Assembly: GCA_964555645.1 (NCBI GenBank)
Contig: CAZKTA010000006.1
Coordinates: 1-64,000 of the forward strand
Direction of reading: 5' to 3'
DNA from: DTLC01 sp964555645
Lineage (GTDB): Bacteria; Verrucomicrobiota; Verrucomicrobiia; Limisphaerales; DTLC01
DNA: 64,000 bases
Part shown: positions 42,645 through 51,056 of the stretch, piece by piece
How positions within the stretch are numbered: the stretch's first letter is position 1
Layout of the letters: the number at the start of each line of letters is the position of its first letter
The notes under the pieces: generated by a model
Told to the model about the DNA's origin: nothing
The model's input: the letters and a program-made list of their open reading frames with translations, nothing else
Database searches by the model: none
Made by a program: the position numbers and the translations under genes

Positions 42645-43537
42645 CACGATCGCACACAGGTAATGTTACGCTCGGGTTGATCCAGAGCAGGTGCACGTCC
42701 GACCCGCAGGCGAACCTAAGAAAAACAGTTACCCTGGCCGAGCGCGCTGTGCGTCGGGGGGCTCAAATAATCTGCACACAAGAACTGTTCCGTACACAGT
42801 ATTTTTGCCAGACTGAAGACCATCGGCTTTTCGAGCTCGCTGAGCCTGTCCCGGGGCCCACCACAGAAGCGTTTACCGCCCTCGCCAAGAAAATGGGTGT
42901 CGTCTGCATTTGTTCCGTGTTCGAGCGGCGTGCGCCTGGGTTGTTCCACAACACCGCAGCCGTAATTGACGCCGATGGCACGCTGCTGGGTACATACCGC
43001 AAAATGCATGTGCCAGATGACCCTGGCTACTACGAAAAATTTTACTTCGCACCGGGCGACACAGGGTTCAGAGCCTGGCAAACCCGTTTTGGCAAAATAG
43101 GCGTGTTGATCTGCTGGGACCAGTGGTACCCGGAAGCTGCGCGTCTGGTCGCATTGCAAGGTGCCCAAATCATTTTCTGCCCGACAGCAATCGGATGGCT
43201 GCCAGCCGAACAGGCGAAGCTTGGCCGAATACAGCATGCTGCATGGGAAACCATCCAACGCGCGCATGCAATTGCGAACGGCTGTTTTTGGGCAGCAGTT
43301 AACCGGGTCGGGTTCGAGAAACCTAACCGCGGTAACGGCGGCATTCGTTTCTGGGGGCAGAGTTTTGTTGCCGGGCCAGACGGCCAACTGCTTGCAAAAG
43401 CAAGCGCAACTAAAGAACAAACGTTGATTGTCAAAATTGACCTAGGGGCAATCGAACAGCAGCGGACTCATTGGCCGTTCCTCAGGGACCGCAGAATTGA
43501 CGTCTATGGTGAACTGACAAAGCGGTTCCGTGACTAA
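42641..43537 (+). CDS. aguB: N-carbamoylputrescine amidase-like nitrilase (AguB)
   Basis: The 298-aa carbon-nitrogen hydrolase has the catalytic Glu in ICTQELFRTQYF, Lys in GTYRKMHVPDDPGYYEKFYF and Cys in ICWDQWYPEAAR. The combination DPGYYEKFYFAPGD is typical of N-carbamoylputrescine amidase, which makes putrescine from arginine-derived agmatine. No agmatine deiminase is next to it. It is coupled to the kinase gene upstream and is followed 38 bp later by trpC. Confidence 0.88.
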   Translation: MTRSHTGNVTLGLIQSRCTSDPQANLRKTVTLAERAVRRGAQIICTQELFRTQYFCQTEDHRLFELAEPVPGPTTEAFTALAKKMGVVCICSVFERRAPGLFHNTAAVIDADGTLLGTYRKMHVPDDPGYYEKFYFAPGDTGFRAWQTRFGKIGVLICWDQWYPEAARLVALQGAQIIFCPTAIGWLPAEQAKLGRIQHAAWETIQRAHAIANGCFWAAVNRVGFEKPNRGNGGIRFWGQSFVAGPDGQLLAKASATKEQTLIVKIDLGAIEQQRTHWPFLRDRRIDVYGELTKRFRD

Positions 43538-43574
43538 GCCGGGAAACCCACAGGCGCACCGTAATAACTGCAAA

Positions 43575-44447
43575 ATGAATTCAGGCCAAACAATCCTCGA
43601 CCACATCATGGCCGACGTGCAGCGCGAGGTCGAACATGCGCAGCAGACCCGGCCAATTGCCGAGCTGGAGCGGATGCTGCCAGATGCACCCCCTATACGG
43701 CCTTTTGCAGATGCGCTACAGCAAGGATTCGGCTTAATTGCCGAAATCAAGGTACGCTCGCCCAGTCGCGGCGTAATGCGCCCGGAAAATGTCGCTGCTG
43801 CACCTGCAGCTTACGAGCAGAGCAAGATCGTCAGATGCATATCTGTCCTGACAAACGCAACGCACTTCGGCATGGACATCACCCGGCTGCAGCAGATCAA
43901 ACTCAAAACAACCAAGCCTGTCCTACGGAAAGACTTCATTTACACCGAATACCAGGTGCTCGAGGCGCGCGCTTTTGGCGCAGACGCAGTGCTGCTCATT
44001 GTGACCATGCTGGAGCCGGCCCGGCTTGCGCAGCTTTACAAGCTAGTGCGTGAGCTTGGCATGGAAGTGCTCTTTGAGTGCCATACACAAGCGGACATCG
44101 AGCGCGTGCCAGCTAAAGCAAAAATTTACGGGATCAACACCCGCGCGTTTGACCTGCCCGTTGCAGCTTACGACACCGCCCGGGCGCAGGCAGTTGCCGA
44201 CAATGCACGCGATCCAACCACCGACCTTGCGCGGCTTGAGTTGGGGCGGTACCTCCCGTTGCATGCAGTCAAGGTGGCGGAAAGCGGCCTTGGCCCGGAA
44301 CATATCCCTCTGCTCAAAGACCAAGGCGTGTTTGACGCTGTGTTGGTTGGCACACGCCTTCTAACCGCGCCGGCAGGAATCGAAGCTGCCCTAGCGGCAT
44401 TCGAGCGCGCTTGCGAACAATCTGGTCTTGGGCTCAAACCCGGCTAA
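43575..44447 (+). CDS. trpC: indole-3-glycerol phosphate synthase (TrpC)
   Basis: The 290-aa enzyme closes the indole ring in tryptophan synthesis. Start ATG 43575 gives MNSGQTILDHIMADVQREVE. Catalytic segments are present: LIAEIKVRSPSRGVMRP (Lys and Ser), LRKDFIYTEYQVLEARAFGA (second Lys), GINTRAFDLP and VAESGL near the end. The RxF in GINTR replaces the usual GINNRNL, a minor variation. No other trp gene is adjacent. Confidence 0.92.
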   Translation: MNSGQTILDHIMADVQREVEHAQQTRPIAELERMLPDAPPIRPFADALQQGFGLIAEIKVRSPSRGVMRPENVAAAPAAYEQSKIVRCISVLTNATHFGMDITRLQQIKLKTTKPVLRKDFIYTEYQVLEARAFGADAVLLIVTMLEPARLAQLYKLVRELGMEVLFECHTQADIERVPAKAKIYGINTRAFDLPVAAYDTARAQAVADNARDPTTDLARLELGRYLPLHAVKVAESGLGPEHIPLLKDQGVFDAVLVGTRLLTAPAGIEAALAAFERACEQSGLGLKPG

Positions 44448-44497
44448 AGACTCAGATAACAGAACGGCGCACCCATCATTGCTGGGCGCAAACGAGC

Positions 44498-45346
44498 ATG
44501 CCAAAAGCTTTGGTCACAGGCGCAGGCGGATTAATCGGTAGTTACATCGTTCGCCAAGCTGCACGGTACGCACCAAATTGGCTCGTGCGTGGCGTGACGC
44601 GCGCCGAAGTTGACTTGGCAGACGCACTAGCCGTCCGCTGGCTTTTCGGCGAATTCAAGCCCGACCTCGTGATCCACTGTGCCGCGCTGACCAACACGTC
44701 ACAGTGCGAAGCCGAGCCCGAACGCGCGCGCTTACTCAACGTGCACGTCACAGCAATGCTTTGTGAATTGGCCGCAGAAATACCGCTCGTGTTTTTGTCC
44801 ACCGACCTTGTGTTCGACGGCAAACGCGGCAATTACACCGAGGCCGACCCGGTCAACCCATTGTGTGTGTATGCCAAAACCAAGGCCGAGGCAGAGCAGA
44901 TTGTGCTGTCAAATCCGCTGCATCTGGTTGTGCGCACGTCGCTTAACGCCGGTGTCTCGCCAACTGGCGACCGCAGTTTCACCGAAAAAATGCGGCTCGC
45001 ATGGTGTCGTGGTCAAACCCTGCGTTTGTTCACAGACGAATTTCGATGTCCAATCCACGCAAGCCTGACCGCGCGTGCAGTTTGGGAACTTGTTCAAAAA
45101 GGTCAAATTGGCTTGTTTCACGTGGCAGGGAACCAGAAATTATCACGGTGGCAACTGGGCAAACTTGTAGCTATGCGTTGCCCCGAATTAAATCCGAAAC
45201 TCGAACCTGCCTCAGTCAACGAATGGTCCGGCCCACCACGCGCCCCTGACACATCACTCAATTGCACCAAAGCCAAAGCTGTACTGTCATTTTCATTGCT
45301 CGGATTTGAACAGTGGCTCGAACTGCATCCAGCTGAGCCATTTTGA
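44498..45346 (+). CDS. RmlD-like sugar-nucleotide reductase (extended SDR)
   Basis: The 282-aa protein starts at ATG 44498 (MPKALVTGAGGLIGSYIVR). It follows the dTDP-4-dehydrorhamnose reductase plan: IHCAALTNTSQCEAEPERAR, VFLSTDLVFDGKRGNY (the STDYVFDG site with Leu for Tyr), YAKTKAEAE (Tyr and Lys) and VVRTSLNAG. A link to rhamnose synthesis is possible but RmlA-C are not nearby. It could also be an S-adenosylmethionine synthetase beta-like member of the same family. It is the last gene before a clear terminator. Confidence 0.8.
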   Translation: MPKALVTGAGGLIGSYIVRQAARYAPNWLVRGVTRAEVDLADALAVRWLFGEFKPDLVIHCAALTNTSQCEAEPERARLLNVHVTAMLCELAAEIPLVFLSTDLVFDGKRGNYTEADPVNPLCVYAKTKAEAEQIVLSNPLHLVVRTSLNAGVSPTGDRSFTEKMRLAWCRGQTLRLFTDEFRCPIHASLTARAVWELVQKGQIGLFHVAGNQKLSRWQLGKLVAMRCPELNPKLEPASVNEWSGPPRAPDTSLNCTKAKAVLSFSLLGFEQWLELHPAEPF

Positions 45347-45537
45347 AATCGCTTGGCCAAAACAACAGCAACGCCAAAGCCGCTATTTATCTTGCCGAGT
45401 CCGCTCAAGATTTGGGGGCACATACTACACATGATCACACCGCCCTCCCGTCATGAACCCACAATTGGATTTTCTTCGCGGCACACATGCTAGCAATTAC
45501 GCCTTTCCACTGATCCGCACCGCTCCCAATGACACGC

Positions 45538-45558
45538 CGTGGTAAAGACCACGTTTTT
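45538..45558 (+). terminator. intrinsic terminator
   Basis: A perfect 6-bp stem CGTGGT/ACCACG with an AAAG loop is followed by five T residues. It lies about 190 bp after the RmlD-like gene and ends the kinase-aguB-trpC-rmlD run. It is the clearest Rho-independent terminator in the window. Confidence 0.75.
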
Positions 45559-45928
45559 ACAAACACCGCTACTGACGCAAACATTTCCATTCAGCTTAAC
45601 AACCTCAGGTCAGTAGCTAACCATATGTATTCTCGCCTCATGATATGAAATGTCGCAAAATGGTAGTTTTTCTTGCTTGTTGCAATAAGCTCGCTCAAGC
45701 GAAAATCAAATTATACGAAAGCTAGTATCCTCGTGTTGAGACTATTGGTTGGTAAGCAGTGCAAAACGATGGTATAGGGCGACATTTTTCGGGGTTTGAG
45801 CTTAAAAAGGACCGTATGCCACAATCATGAAATCAGTAAGATTCCCAGCAACAAGTTTTTCGTGGGAAGGCAGAGTTGGTATCCAAACGCAGCGAAGCTG
45901 GAGAAAAAACGTGGTGTTCTTGGAAAGA
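45559..45928. other. AT-rich stretch without recognised gene
   Basis: The base composition shifts to AT-rich after the terminator compared with the GC-balanced flanks. No family was recognised. It leads into a truncated reading frame and then the IS3 element. Confidence 0.45.
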
Positions 45929-46069
45929 ATGAGTCACCACATATTAAGCGGTTGGTTAAGATTCCGCCCCTTGGCCATTGTGTTACTTTGTGTAGCTCAG
46001 GTTCTTTCAATTGACCCCACCCACGGACAACCGGTATTAATTCAGGGACACCTCGTTTACACAAACTAG
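45929..46069 (+). pseudogene. truncated exported protein, N-terminal fragment only
   Basis: A short frame starts MSHHILSGWLRFRPLAIVLL and continues CVAQVLSIDPTHGQPVLI, the form of a signal peptide with a cleavage site after HGQ. It stops at 46067-46069, 30 bp before the IS3 left end. It may be the beginning of a secreted protein gene cut by the insertion or by a deletion. The remainder was not found on the other side of the element. Confidence 0.3.
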
Positions 46070-46099
46070 CTACATAAAGCGTGGCAACAACCAGACCAA

Positions 46100-46126
46100 T
46101 GAAGTGGACCCCAAAATTTGGACCAC
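46100..46126 (+). repeat. IS3 left terminal inverted repeat
   Basis: The 27-bp left end begins TGAAGTGGACC and ends TTTGGACCAC. It pairs with the right end at 47590-47616 with 7 mismatches, the outer eight bases being identical. Confidence 0.75.
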
Positions 46127-46177
46127 CTGTTAAGCTAGACTTTTCGAGGACTGCTCAATGTGAGAGAAGGCAGATCC

Positions 46178-46485
46178 ATGAAACGCAAACGCAAACAATA
46201 CACTGGGGCCATCAAAGCCAAAATTGGTCTGGAGGCATTAATCGGCATCAAGACAACGGCGCAAGTCGCGCGTGAAAACCAGGTGCATCCGCTGCTGGTT
46301 GGACAGTGGAAGACAACGCTTCGGGAACGGATGCACGAACTGTTCGAGCGCGGCCCGCAAACGTCCGAGGACAGCGAGAAGGTGATCGCGGCCTTGCACC
46401 AGAAAATTGGCCAGTTGACGGTCGATCTGGATTGGTTGAAAAAAAGTCCAAACAATTGGGCCTGTCGCTGCGCCACCAGCACTAA
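46178..46485 (+). pseudogene. IS3 transposase OrfA, frame disturbed
   Basis: From ATG 46178 (MKRKRKQYTGAIKAKIGLEA) the frame shows the IS3 OrfA helix-turn-helix and leucine-rich end (AALHQKIGQLTVDLDWLKK). At the A7 run near 46439-46445 the family continuation KKSKQLGLSLRHQH is found only in the -1 frame, ending with TAA at 46483-46485. The zero frame runs on for about 90 unrelated codons to 46765. This may be the programmed -1 slippage site of the family or a lost A. Confidence 0.7.
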
Positions 46486-47427
46486 TCGAGACCATCGAAC
46501 AACCCAGCATCCGCCACCAATGCGAGCTGTTGAATCTGAGCCGCGGCGCTTACTACTACCAGCCCTGCCCGGAAACGGAGCAGAACCTGGCGCTGATGCG
46601 ATTGCTCGACGAACTGCATTTGGAACATCCGGCTTGGGGCAGCCGCAAGTTGGGCGGGCGGCTGCGGCAGCTGGGTTGGCAGATCAATCGCAAGCGGCTG
46701 AGGCGACTGATGCGGCTGATGGGCATCGAAGCGATCTGCCCGCCTCGCAGCGGATGTCCATCTAGCCCGGGACACGCGGTCTACCCGTATTTGCTCGAGG
46801 GTCTGGAGATCAGCGGGCCCAACCAGGTGTGGTGCAGCGACATTACGTATATCCCGATGCAATATCGGTTTATGTATCTGGTGGCGGTGATGGATTGGTG
46901 GAGTCGCTACGTGCTGGCGTGGGAGTTATCCAACACGATGGAAGCGGAGTTTTGCATTCGGGCCTGGGAGCTGGCACTGGCCCACGCCGGCACCGCGCCG
47001 CTGATCAGCAACACCGATCAAGGCGCGCAGTTCACCAGTCCTGGATTCATCGAGGCCGTGCAGTCGGCCGGCGTGGAAGTGAGCATGGACGGACGCAGGC
47101 GCTGGATGGACAACCGGTTCATCGAGCGGTTGTGGCGCGCAGCGTGAAGTATGAGGACGTGTATCTCAACGACTATGGCGACGGCTTGTGCTGCAGACGG
47201 GGACTGTGGCGGTGGTTTGAAAATTACAATGCAGTACGCCCCCATCAATCCCTGGGCAACGCGACGCCGGCGCAGTGGTATCGGTCGGCGCCGGAGTATG
47301 GGGTCAACCGGCCACCTGGCAGGCTCTGCGAGGCCGCCGTGCCGACAGCGACGTCAAACCGGCGAGTCGAGCCTCCCTCGTTTGAAGTTGCGCCTCCGAC
47401 GAGTTCTAAAACAGAGCTTGAAAACAG

Positions 47428-47503
47428 ACCGCCTACGGCGGTAGAAAAATGGACTCAAAACAGAGAGAGAGGACGGCGGACGCGCAAGCGCGTTGCTCTC
47501 TCT
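47428..47503. repeat. two hairpins near the IS3 3' end
   Basis: ACCGCC/GGCGGT with a TAC loop lies at 47428-47442. A larger structure has outer arms of alternating AG and CT (47462-47469 and 47496-47503), and its inner core ACGCGC-AA-GCGCGT is followed downstream by CTTTC. Both sit between the OrfB remnant and the right terminal repeat and could stop transcription leaving the element. Confidence 0.45.
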
Positions 47504-47589
47504 TTCCCAAATGATTCAGGGGCGCAAAGACAGACACCAAACAATGACCCGGGCAGCCTCGAAGAATGCCAGCTTAAAAATCACGCCCA

Positions 47590-47616
47590 GTGGCTCGATT
47601 ATTGCGGACCACTTCA
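47590..47616 (-). repeat. IS3 right terminal inverted repeat
   Basis: The 27-bp right end finishes with GCGGACCACTTCA, the mirror of the left end. The element boundary is placed after the final A at 47616. Confidence 0.7.
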
Positions 47617-47679
47617 AACACTTAACTGGCGATGAAGGTTGGGATGGGCGCATCAGAAAAATGCAAAGCTCAGACTCGA

Positions 47680-48436
47680 ATGGCGAAGTATTTTGGCCGG
47701 CAACTACTTAGCATTTGTTTGATAATTGGGGTAGGCGCAGCAGTTTTTTTCCGATTTTGCACTGTCACGTGCGGCCCCGGCTTGGGTACGCGCTGTTACA
47801 TGGGAGATCAGCCTTGCGTGTCGTGATCCAGGCACGCAATGGACGGTGATTCTATGCTTGCTAGTTTACGTTGGCGTTTTCGTTGTCTTATTACACAAGC
47901 AAACAGGCCAACGTTCATGGTGGCACCTAAGCAATCCTGATTTATGGCTATGTGGTTTGGTGTTGGTAGGAGTGACAAATTACTTCCTTTTACATCCGCC
48001 TGTTGAACAGGGAGTGTATCTAGTTGGGTTGCTAGCTGGGCTCGTTGTCGGGCTATGTGCACGCACTTGGGTGGAATTGCATACGCCCAGCTCGGTGATT
48101 AGCAAAACCATGCACAGGTCACAGTCGCTGATGTGGGTGTTGGTTGTGTTACTTGGGTCTGGCGCGTTATGGCACCCAGATACCAGCAGCACATTCATGT
48201 ATCGTGGTGTCCCGCGTTGGGGCGGGTCATGGGGTAACTCAAACACATACGGGTTACTGATGAGCACAGGCATGGTGCTTGTGCTTGGACTATTTGCCAA
48301 AGGCATAAGCTCGAAAGCAAACCGATCAGTTTACTTGCGGTGCATAGCTGAGCTTGGGCTAGCTGCAGTTGGTTTCGAGTACGACAAAAACCGCCCAGAC
48401 AAATTTCAATCTGCAAATAAAAACCTTGCTAAGTGA
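47680..48436 (+). pseudogene. O-antigen ligase-like membrane protein, frameshifted and truncated
   Basis: The piece begins MAKYFGRQLLSICLIIGVG. One extra T in a seven-T run (47744-47750) changes the frame; without it the text continues SDFALSRAAPAWVRAV and WEISLACRDPGTQWT into an open frame with several membrane helices. MYRGVPRWGGSWGNSNTYGL near 48200-48260 is the loop motif of O-antigen ligase/Wzy-type proteins of this lineage. The protein ends far short of family length because the text changes, after about 48310, into the start of an alpha/beta hydrolase. This points to a deletion that joined two genes. Confidence 0.6.
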
Positions 48437-49640
48437 GTTACCCCTGTGTAATTGGGCAAAAGGCGACCAGGTAGCTTGGATTACGCACAGTCTAGGTGCA
48501 CAACGTACACTGAGTTTTTTGGGGAACTATCCTGAATTTGCTCCTGCCGTTTTAGTTCGGCTTTCAGGTGGCTGGGTACAAGAACTCGACTCGAAACTGA
48601 CAAACAATTCAACTGCAAGTTGGTCTCTTAACAGCGCGGTTTGGCTTTTGCATGGCGAGCTTGATGAGATTTTCCCTGCTGCGGATGTTAACCGGCTAGC
48701 ACAACTGCTTCGCGCAGGGAACGCTCGCGTACGGGTTGACATCTTCCGTGGGTACGGCCACAACTTCGGTCCGGACCAAAATGTCCTCTGGCGCGCTGCA
48801 ACCGAATACTGTGCAGCACAGTTCGGCCAGTTAAACCGCATTAGGTCAGTTTCACCCCCGAGCTTATGGTACTACTGGGTACCTGTGGGAGTCCTGTGGG
48901 TAACTCTGGCAGGGATGGTCTTTTGCTGCTGGTTCAAGCGCATCTGCGCTGGAGGTTCGAGTCCAGCAGTAACGATACCTGCACTCGCTGCGTTTGGCCT
49001 GGCAACCGCCACGACAGCAATTCAGGTTATTGTGCCTCAATTACCCCTTAGGCCGAGCACGGCGAAGGTTGCACGCAAAATGTTAGTTCAGCCACGGTTG
49101 CAGAATGATTTCGATTGGTTAGCAGACCATCTACGCCAATCAAAGGCAACCATAGACGATGTGCTTGATCATGTGACACTTGGTGATTTGCAACGTGCAT
49201 TTTTTAAGCCTAGCCCCAATGTAACTTTATATCGCAACTACGTGCTTAATGCTAACCCAGCGGGTCAGACGGCAAATATCTCTTGGCGCAGACCGTTATG
49301 GGAATATTTTTACCCGCGCATTCGTCGAGAAACTGACAAATCGCTTGCCGCAAAAACAGTGGTGTGCGGGTTGCGTGCGCGCGTGACGATTGTTGATAGG
49401 CAAAACTTGCCCGAGGACGTAACCGACGCGTGGCAACGCGGGATCACAACTCCAGACGGTTTCGAGAAACTCTATGTAGCCGCGTTACGCGCGGTTGGTC
49501 TTCCGGCTCGATTGAACGAAAATGGTCAAGCTGAGTACTGGACAAATTCAGGCTGGGAACCAGCACCGCGCCCAATTCTGCAGTCAGTTATCGGTGTAAA
49601 TGGCTCGGCAAATAATTCAGTTAGTGAAAAAGGAATATAG
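48369..49640 (+). CDS. alpha/beta hydrolase-transglutaminase-like protein, 5' end disrupted
   Basis: The 423-codon frame holds the later part of an alpha/beta hydrolase: nucleophile Ser in WITHSLGAQRTLSFLGNYPE, acid in HGELDEIFPAADVN and His in FRGYGHNFG. Its first part (YLRCIAELGLAAVGFEYDKN) is found in the frame of the preceding ligase remnant; one extra base near 48397 breaks it. A membrane helix or two follow (LWYYWVPVGVLWVTLAGMVF). The C-terminal domain resembles a transglutaminase core (LYVAALRAVGLPARLNENGQ, EYWTNSGWEPAPRP) without the catalytic Cys. As it stands the gene lacks a proper start, so it may not be expressed. Confidence 0.55.
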   Translation: MVSSTTKTAQTNFNLQIKTLLSELPLCNWAKGDQVAWITHSLGAQRTLSFLGNYPEFAPAVLVRLSGGWVQELDSKLTNNSTASWSLNSAVWLLHGELDEIFPAADVNRLAQLLRAGNARVRVDIFRGYGHNFGPDQNVLWRAATEYCAAQFGQLNRIRSVSPPSLWYYWVPVGVLWVTLAGMVFCCWFKRICAGGSSPAVTIPALAAFGLATATTAIQVIVPQLPLRPSTAKVARKMLVQPRLQNDFDWLADHLRQSKATIDDVLDHVTLGDLQRAFFKPSPNVTLYRNYVLNANPAGQTANISWRRPLWEYFYPRIRRETDKSLAAKTVVCGLRARVTIVDRQNLPEDVTDAWQRGITTPDGFEKLYVAALRAVGLPARLNENGQAEYWTNSGWEPAPRPILQSVIGVNGSANNSVSEKGI

Positions 49641-50545
49641 AACTGCGGAACGACGACGACGCAAATTGCACTGGGGGTAGAAAGAACAGGATCTCAAAAC
49701 GTTTGTGCTACGCCGTAATTGGCATCTGAATCAACTGGTGGAAGCCACAGCCAGCGGCACTTCGCACATCTGAAGTGCCAATGCTAAGGCATCTATTGTT
49801 GGCGGGTTAGGCAAAAGTGCGCTGTTTCGCAGGTGCCACTCGGATGAAGGTTTTTTGGAACGCTGATGTGCAAAAGGACGCAGACTACATCGCGTTCGCG
49901 GTGTTTGGGATGCGCTTACGGCCAATAGCACCGGGTGTTGTTTAGGCTGCTGCTTCAGGTAGAGCCAAGCTAAAATGCATAGCACACTGGGTCCCGGGCG
50001 GGTACCAGGCTGATCGAGTCGTTCAAGCAGCTTATCGAGCACGGCGGAAGCGCCGATTATGCGCCAGGTGAACCTAATGTTTGACGTGCGCAAGGCGATT
50101 ATTAGCTACCGCGCAAGTGTAAAAGGGTCATTAAGTCAGCTTTGGTTGGTGACTTTACCGTGTCTACATTCACTGGCATTGGCATTGCCCTGGTGCGTTG
50201 AAGGGTCGCTCTGGTTCACTTTTTCGCGCAGCCTATTAGAGAACTTCCAAATAACCCAGCCTGTCATTCGTCCACACGAGATTGCTCAGGTCTCAAAAGT
50301 TCTGTTTCGCTTTCTGTTCTCTCGTGTACACGGGTTCAACCAAATCGCTCCGAACAGGTACCCCAAGTAATTTCGGACAGTGCCGTGGCTCGCACGTGGT
50401 CAAACCAAGTTTTTGCCATTTGGGCTGGCGATGGGGGCGATGTTTGGCTGCGATCTATGAAGGAGTGGATTTAACCGGTCAGTCTGTTGGCTAGCCAACC
50501 CACACTAAAGCTGTAAACTTTCGTGATTGTGGGCGTGGTTGTAAT
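49641..50545. other. intergenic stretch without recognised gene
   Basis: About 900 bp follow the disrupted hydrolase gene with no recognisable family on either strand. A GGCACTTC/GAAGTGCC palindrome with an 8-nt loop lies at about 49755-49778. Plus-strand text near 50059-50370 gives a hydrophobic frame (LPCLHSLALALPWCVEGSLW) but it has no start context or family. The stretch looks like decayed sequence. Confidence 0.4.
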
Positions 50546-51022
50546 TCATTTTGCGCGCTTGAAAAGGTCAATGCACGCTTCGAGTGTTTCCTGGACAAAA
50601 GCGCCAATTTCGGGCTCATTTGATGCGCGTGGTCCGGCCACGTTGAGGCATTTAATGGGGTGGCTGTGTAGAAACTCGCGCAGTCGTTGTGCTGCCCGTT
50701 GCCCGTCGCGTGCCTTAGAGATGTGCAGACACGGCTTGCGATGCAGGGCTGCACACTCGGCAGTAAACTTGGAGCCGCCGGTTAGGACAGGTCCGATGGA
50801 AAAGATTACCGTTGCATCTGAGTCGCGCACATTCCATTCGGTGCGTTGTGCGGTGTCAGGCAAGGGCGTTTCGGTCAGGTTGTACTGCGGAGCAATGACA
50901 CCGTCTTCGGCCAGCCGACCGCGTGGGCACCAACCACCGTGTGTGATACCGTGAGCGATTGCAAAATCCAACGCCGCGCGGTCTGCCCCCGTTTGTCCTC
51001 CTGAGACGATTTTCTCGATCAT
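50546..51022 (-). CDS. MoCo-carrier-like Rossmann protein
   Basis: The 158-aa protein matches the family annotated as putative molybdenum cofactor carrier. It starts MIEKIVSGGQTGADRAALDF, then has GGWCPRGRLAEDGVI, ATVIFSIGPVLTGGSKFTAE and a final helix rich in Glu. The fold is a small nucleotide-binding Rossmann type. Whether it carries molybdenum cofactor here is not shown by context: no moa/moe genes are near. It lies about 35 bp downstream of the apbE gene and on the same strand. Confidence 0.8.
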   Translation of the reverse strand: MIEKIVSGGQTGADRAALDFAIAHGITHGGWCPRGRLAEDGVIAPQYNLTETPLPDTAQRTEWNVRDSDATVIFSIGPVLTGGSKFTAECAALHRKPCLHISKARDGQRAAQRLREFLHSHPIKCLNVAGPRASNEPEIGAFVQETLEACIDLFKRAK

Positions 51023-51056
51023 AAATGCGCTTCAGTCAAAAAACGGTGCTCACCAA

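Larger units (their letters stand above)
46100..47616 (+). mobile_element. IS3-family insertion sequence, degenerate
   Basis: The 1,517-bp element is bounded by 27-bp imperfect inverted repeats (46100-46126 starting TGAAGTGGACC, and 47590-47616 ending GGACCACTTCA; 20 of 27 positions match). Inside are an OrfA with a helix-turn-helix and an OrfB with a DDE integrase domain, both disturbed by frameshifts. The flanks read CCAA on the left and AACAC on the right, so no clear target duplication was found. Two hairpins near its 3' end (47428-47442 and about 47462-47503) lie between the transposase and the right repeat. Confidence 0.85.
46479..47635 (+). pseudogene. IS3 transposase OrfB (DDE), frameshifted
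   Basis: The frame beginning ALIETIEQPSIRHQCELLNL gives a typical OrfB with YYYQP and HPAWGSRKLGGRLRQLGW. The catalytic DDE residues are there: Asp in WCSDITYIPM, Asp in ISNTDQGAQFTS and Glu in RFIERLWR. At about 47133-47145 two extra bases (a GC duplication) send the frame to a stop at 47145-47147. The true C terminus (SVKYEDVYLNDYGDGL, WFENYNAVRPHQSLGN) continues in another frame to 47635, past the right inverted repeat. The transposase is probably inactive. Confidence 0.75.

Noticed and set aside
46829..47635. 268-codon frame inside the IS element as a separate gene
   Set aside because: Only its part after 47138 matches the transposase C terminus; the earlier part is an out-of-frame shadow of OrfB.
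48925..48975. tRNA-like CTGCTGG...GGTTCGAGTCCAGCAG
   Set aside because: The arms are only about 37 bases apart with no D or anticodon arm, and the text lies inside the hydrolase coding frame.
49731..50093. 120-codon minus-strand open frame in the 900-bp gap
   Set aside because: No family, no start context and a composition like translated spacer.
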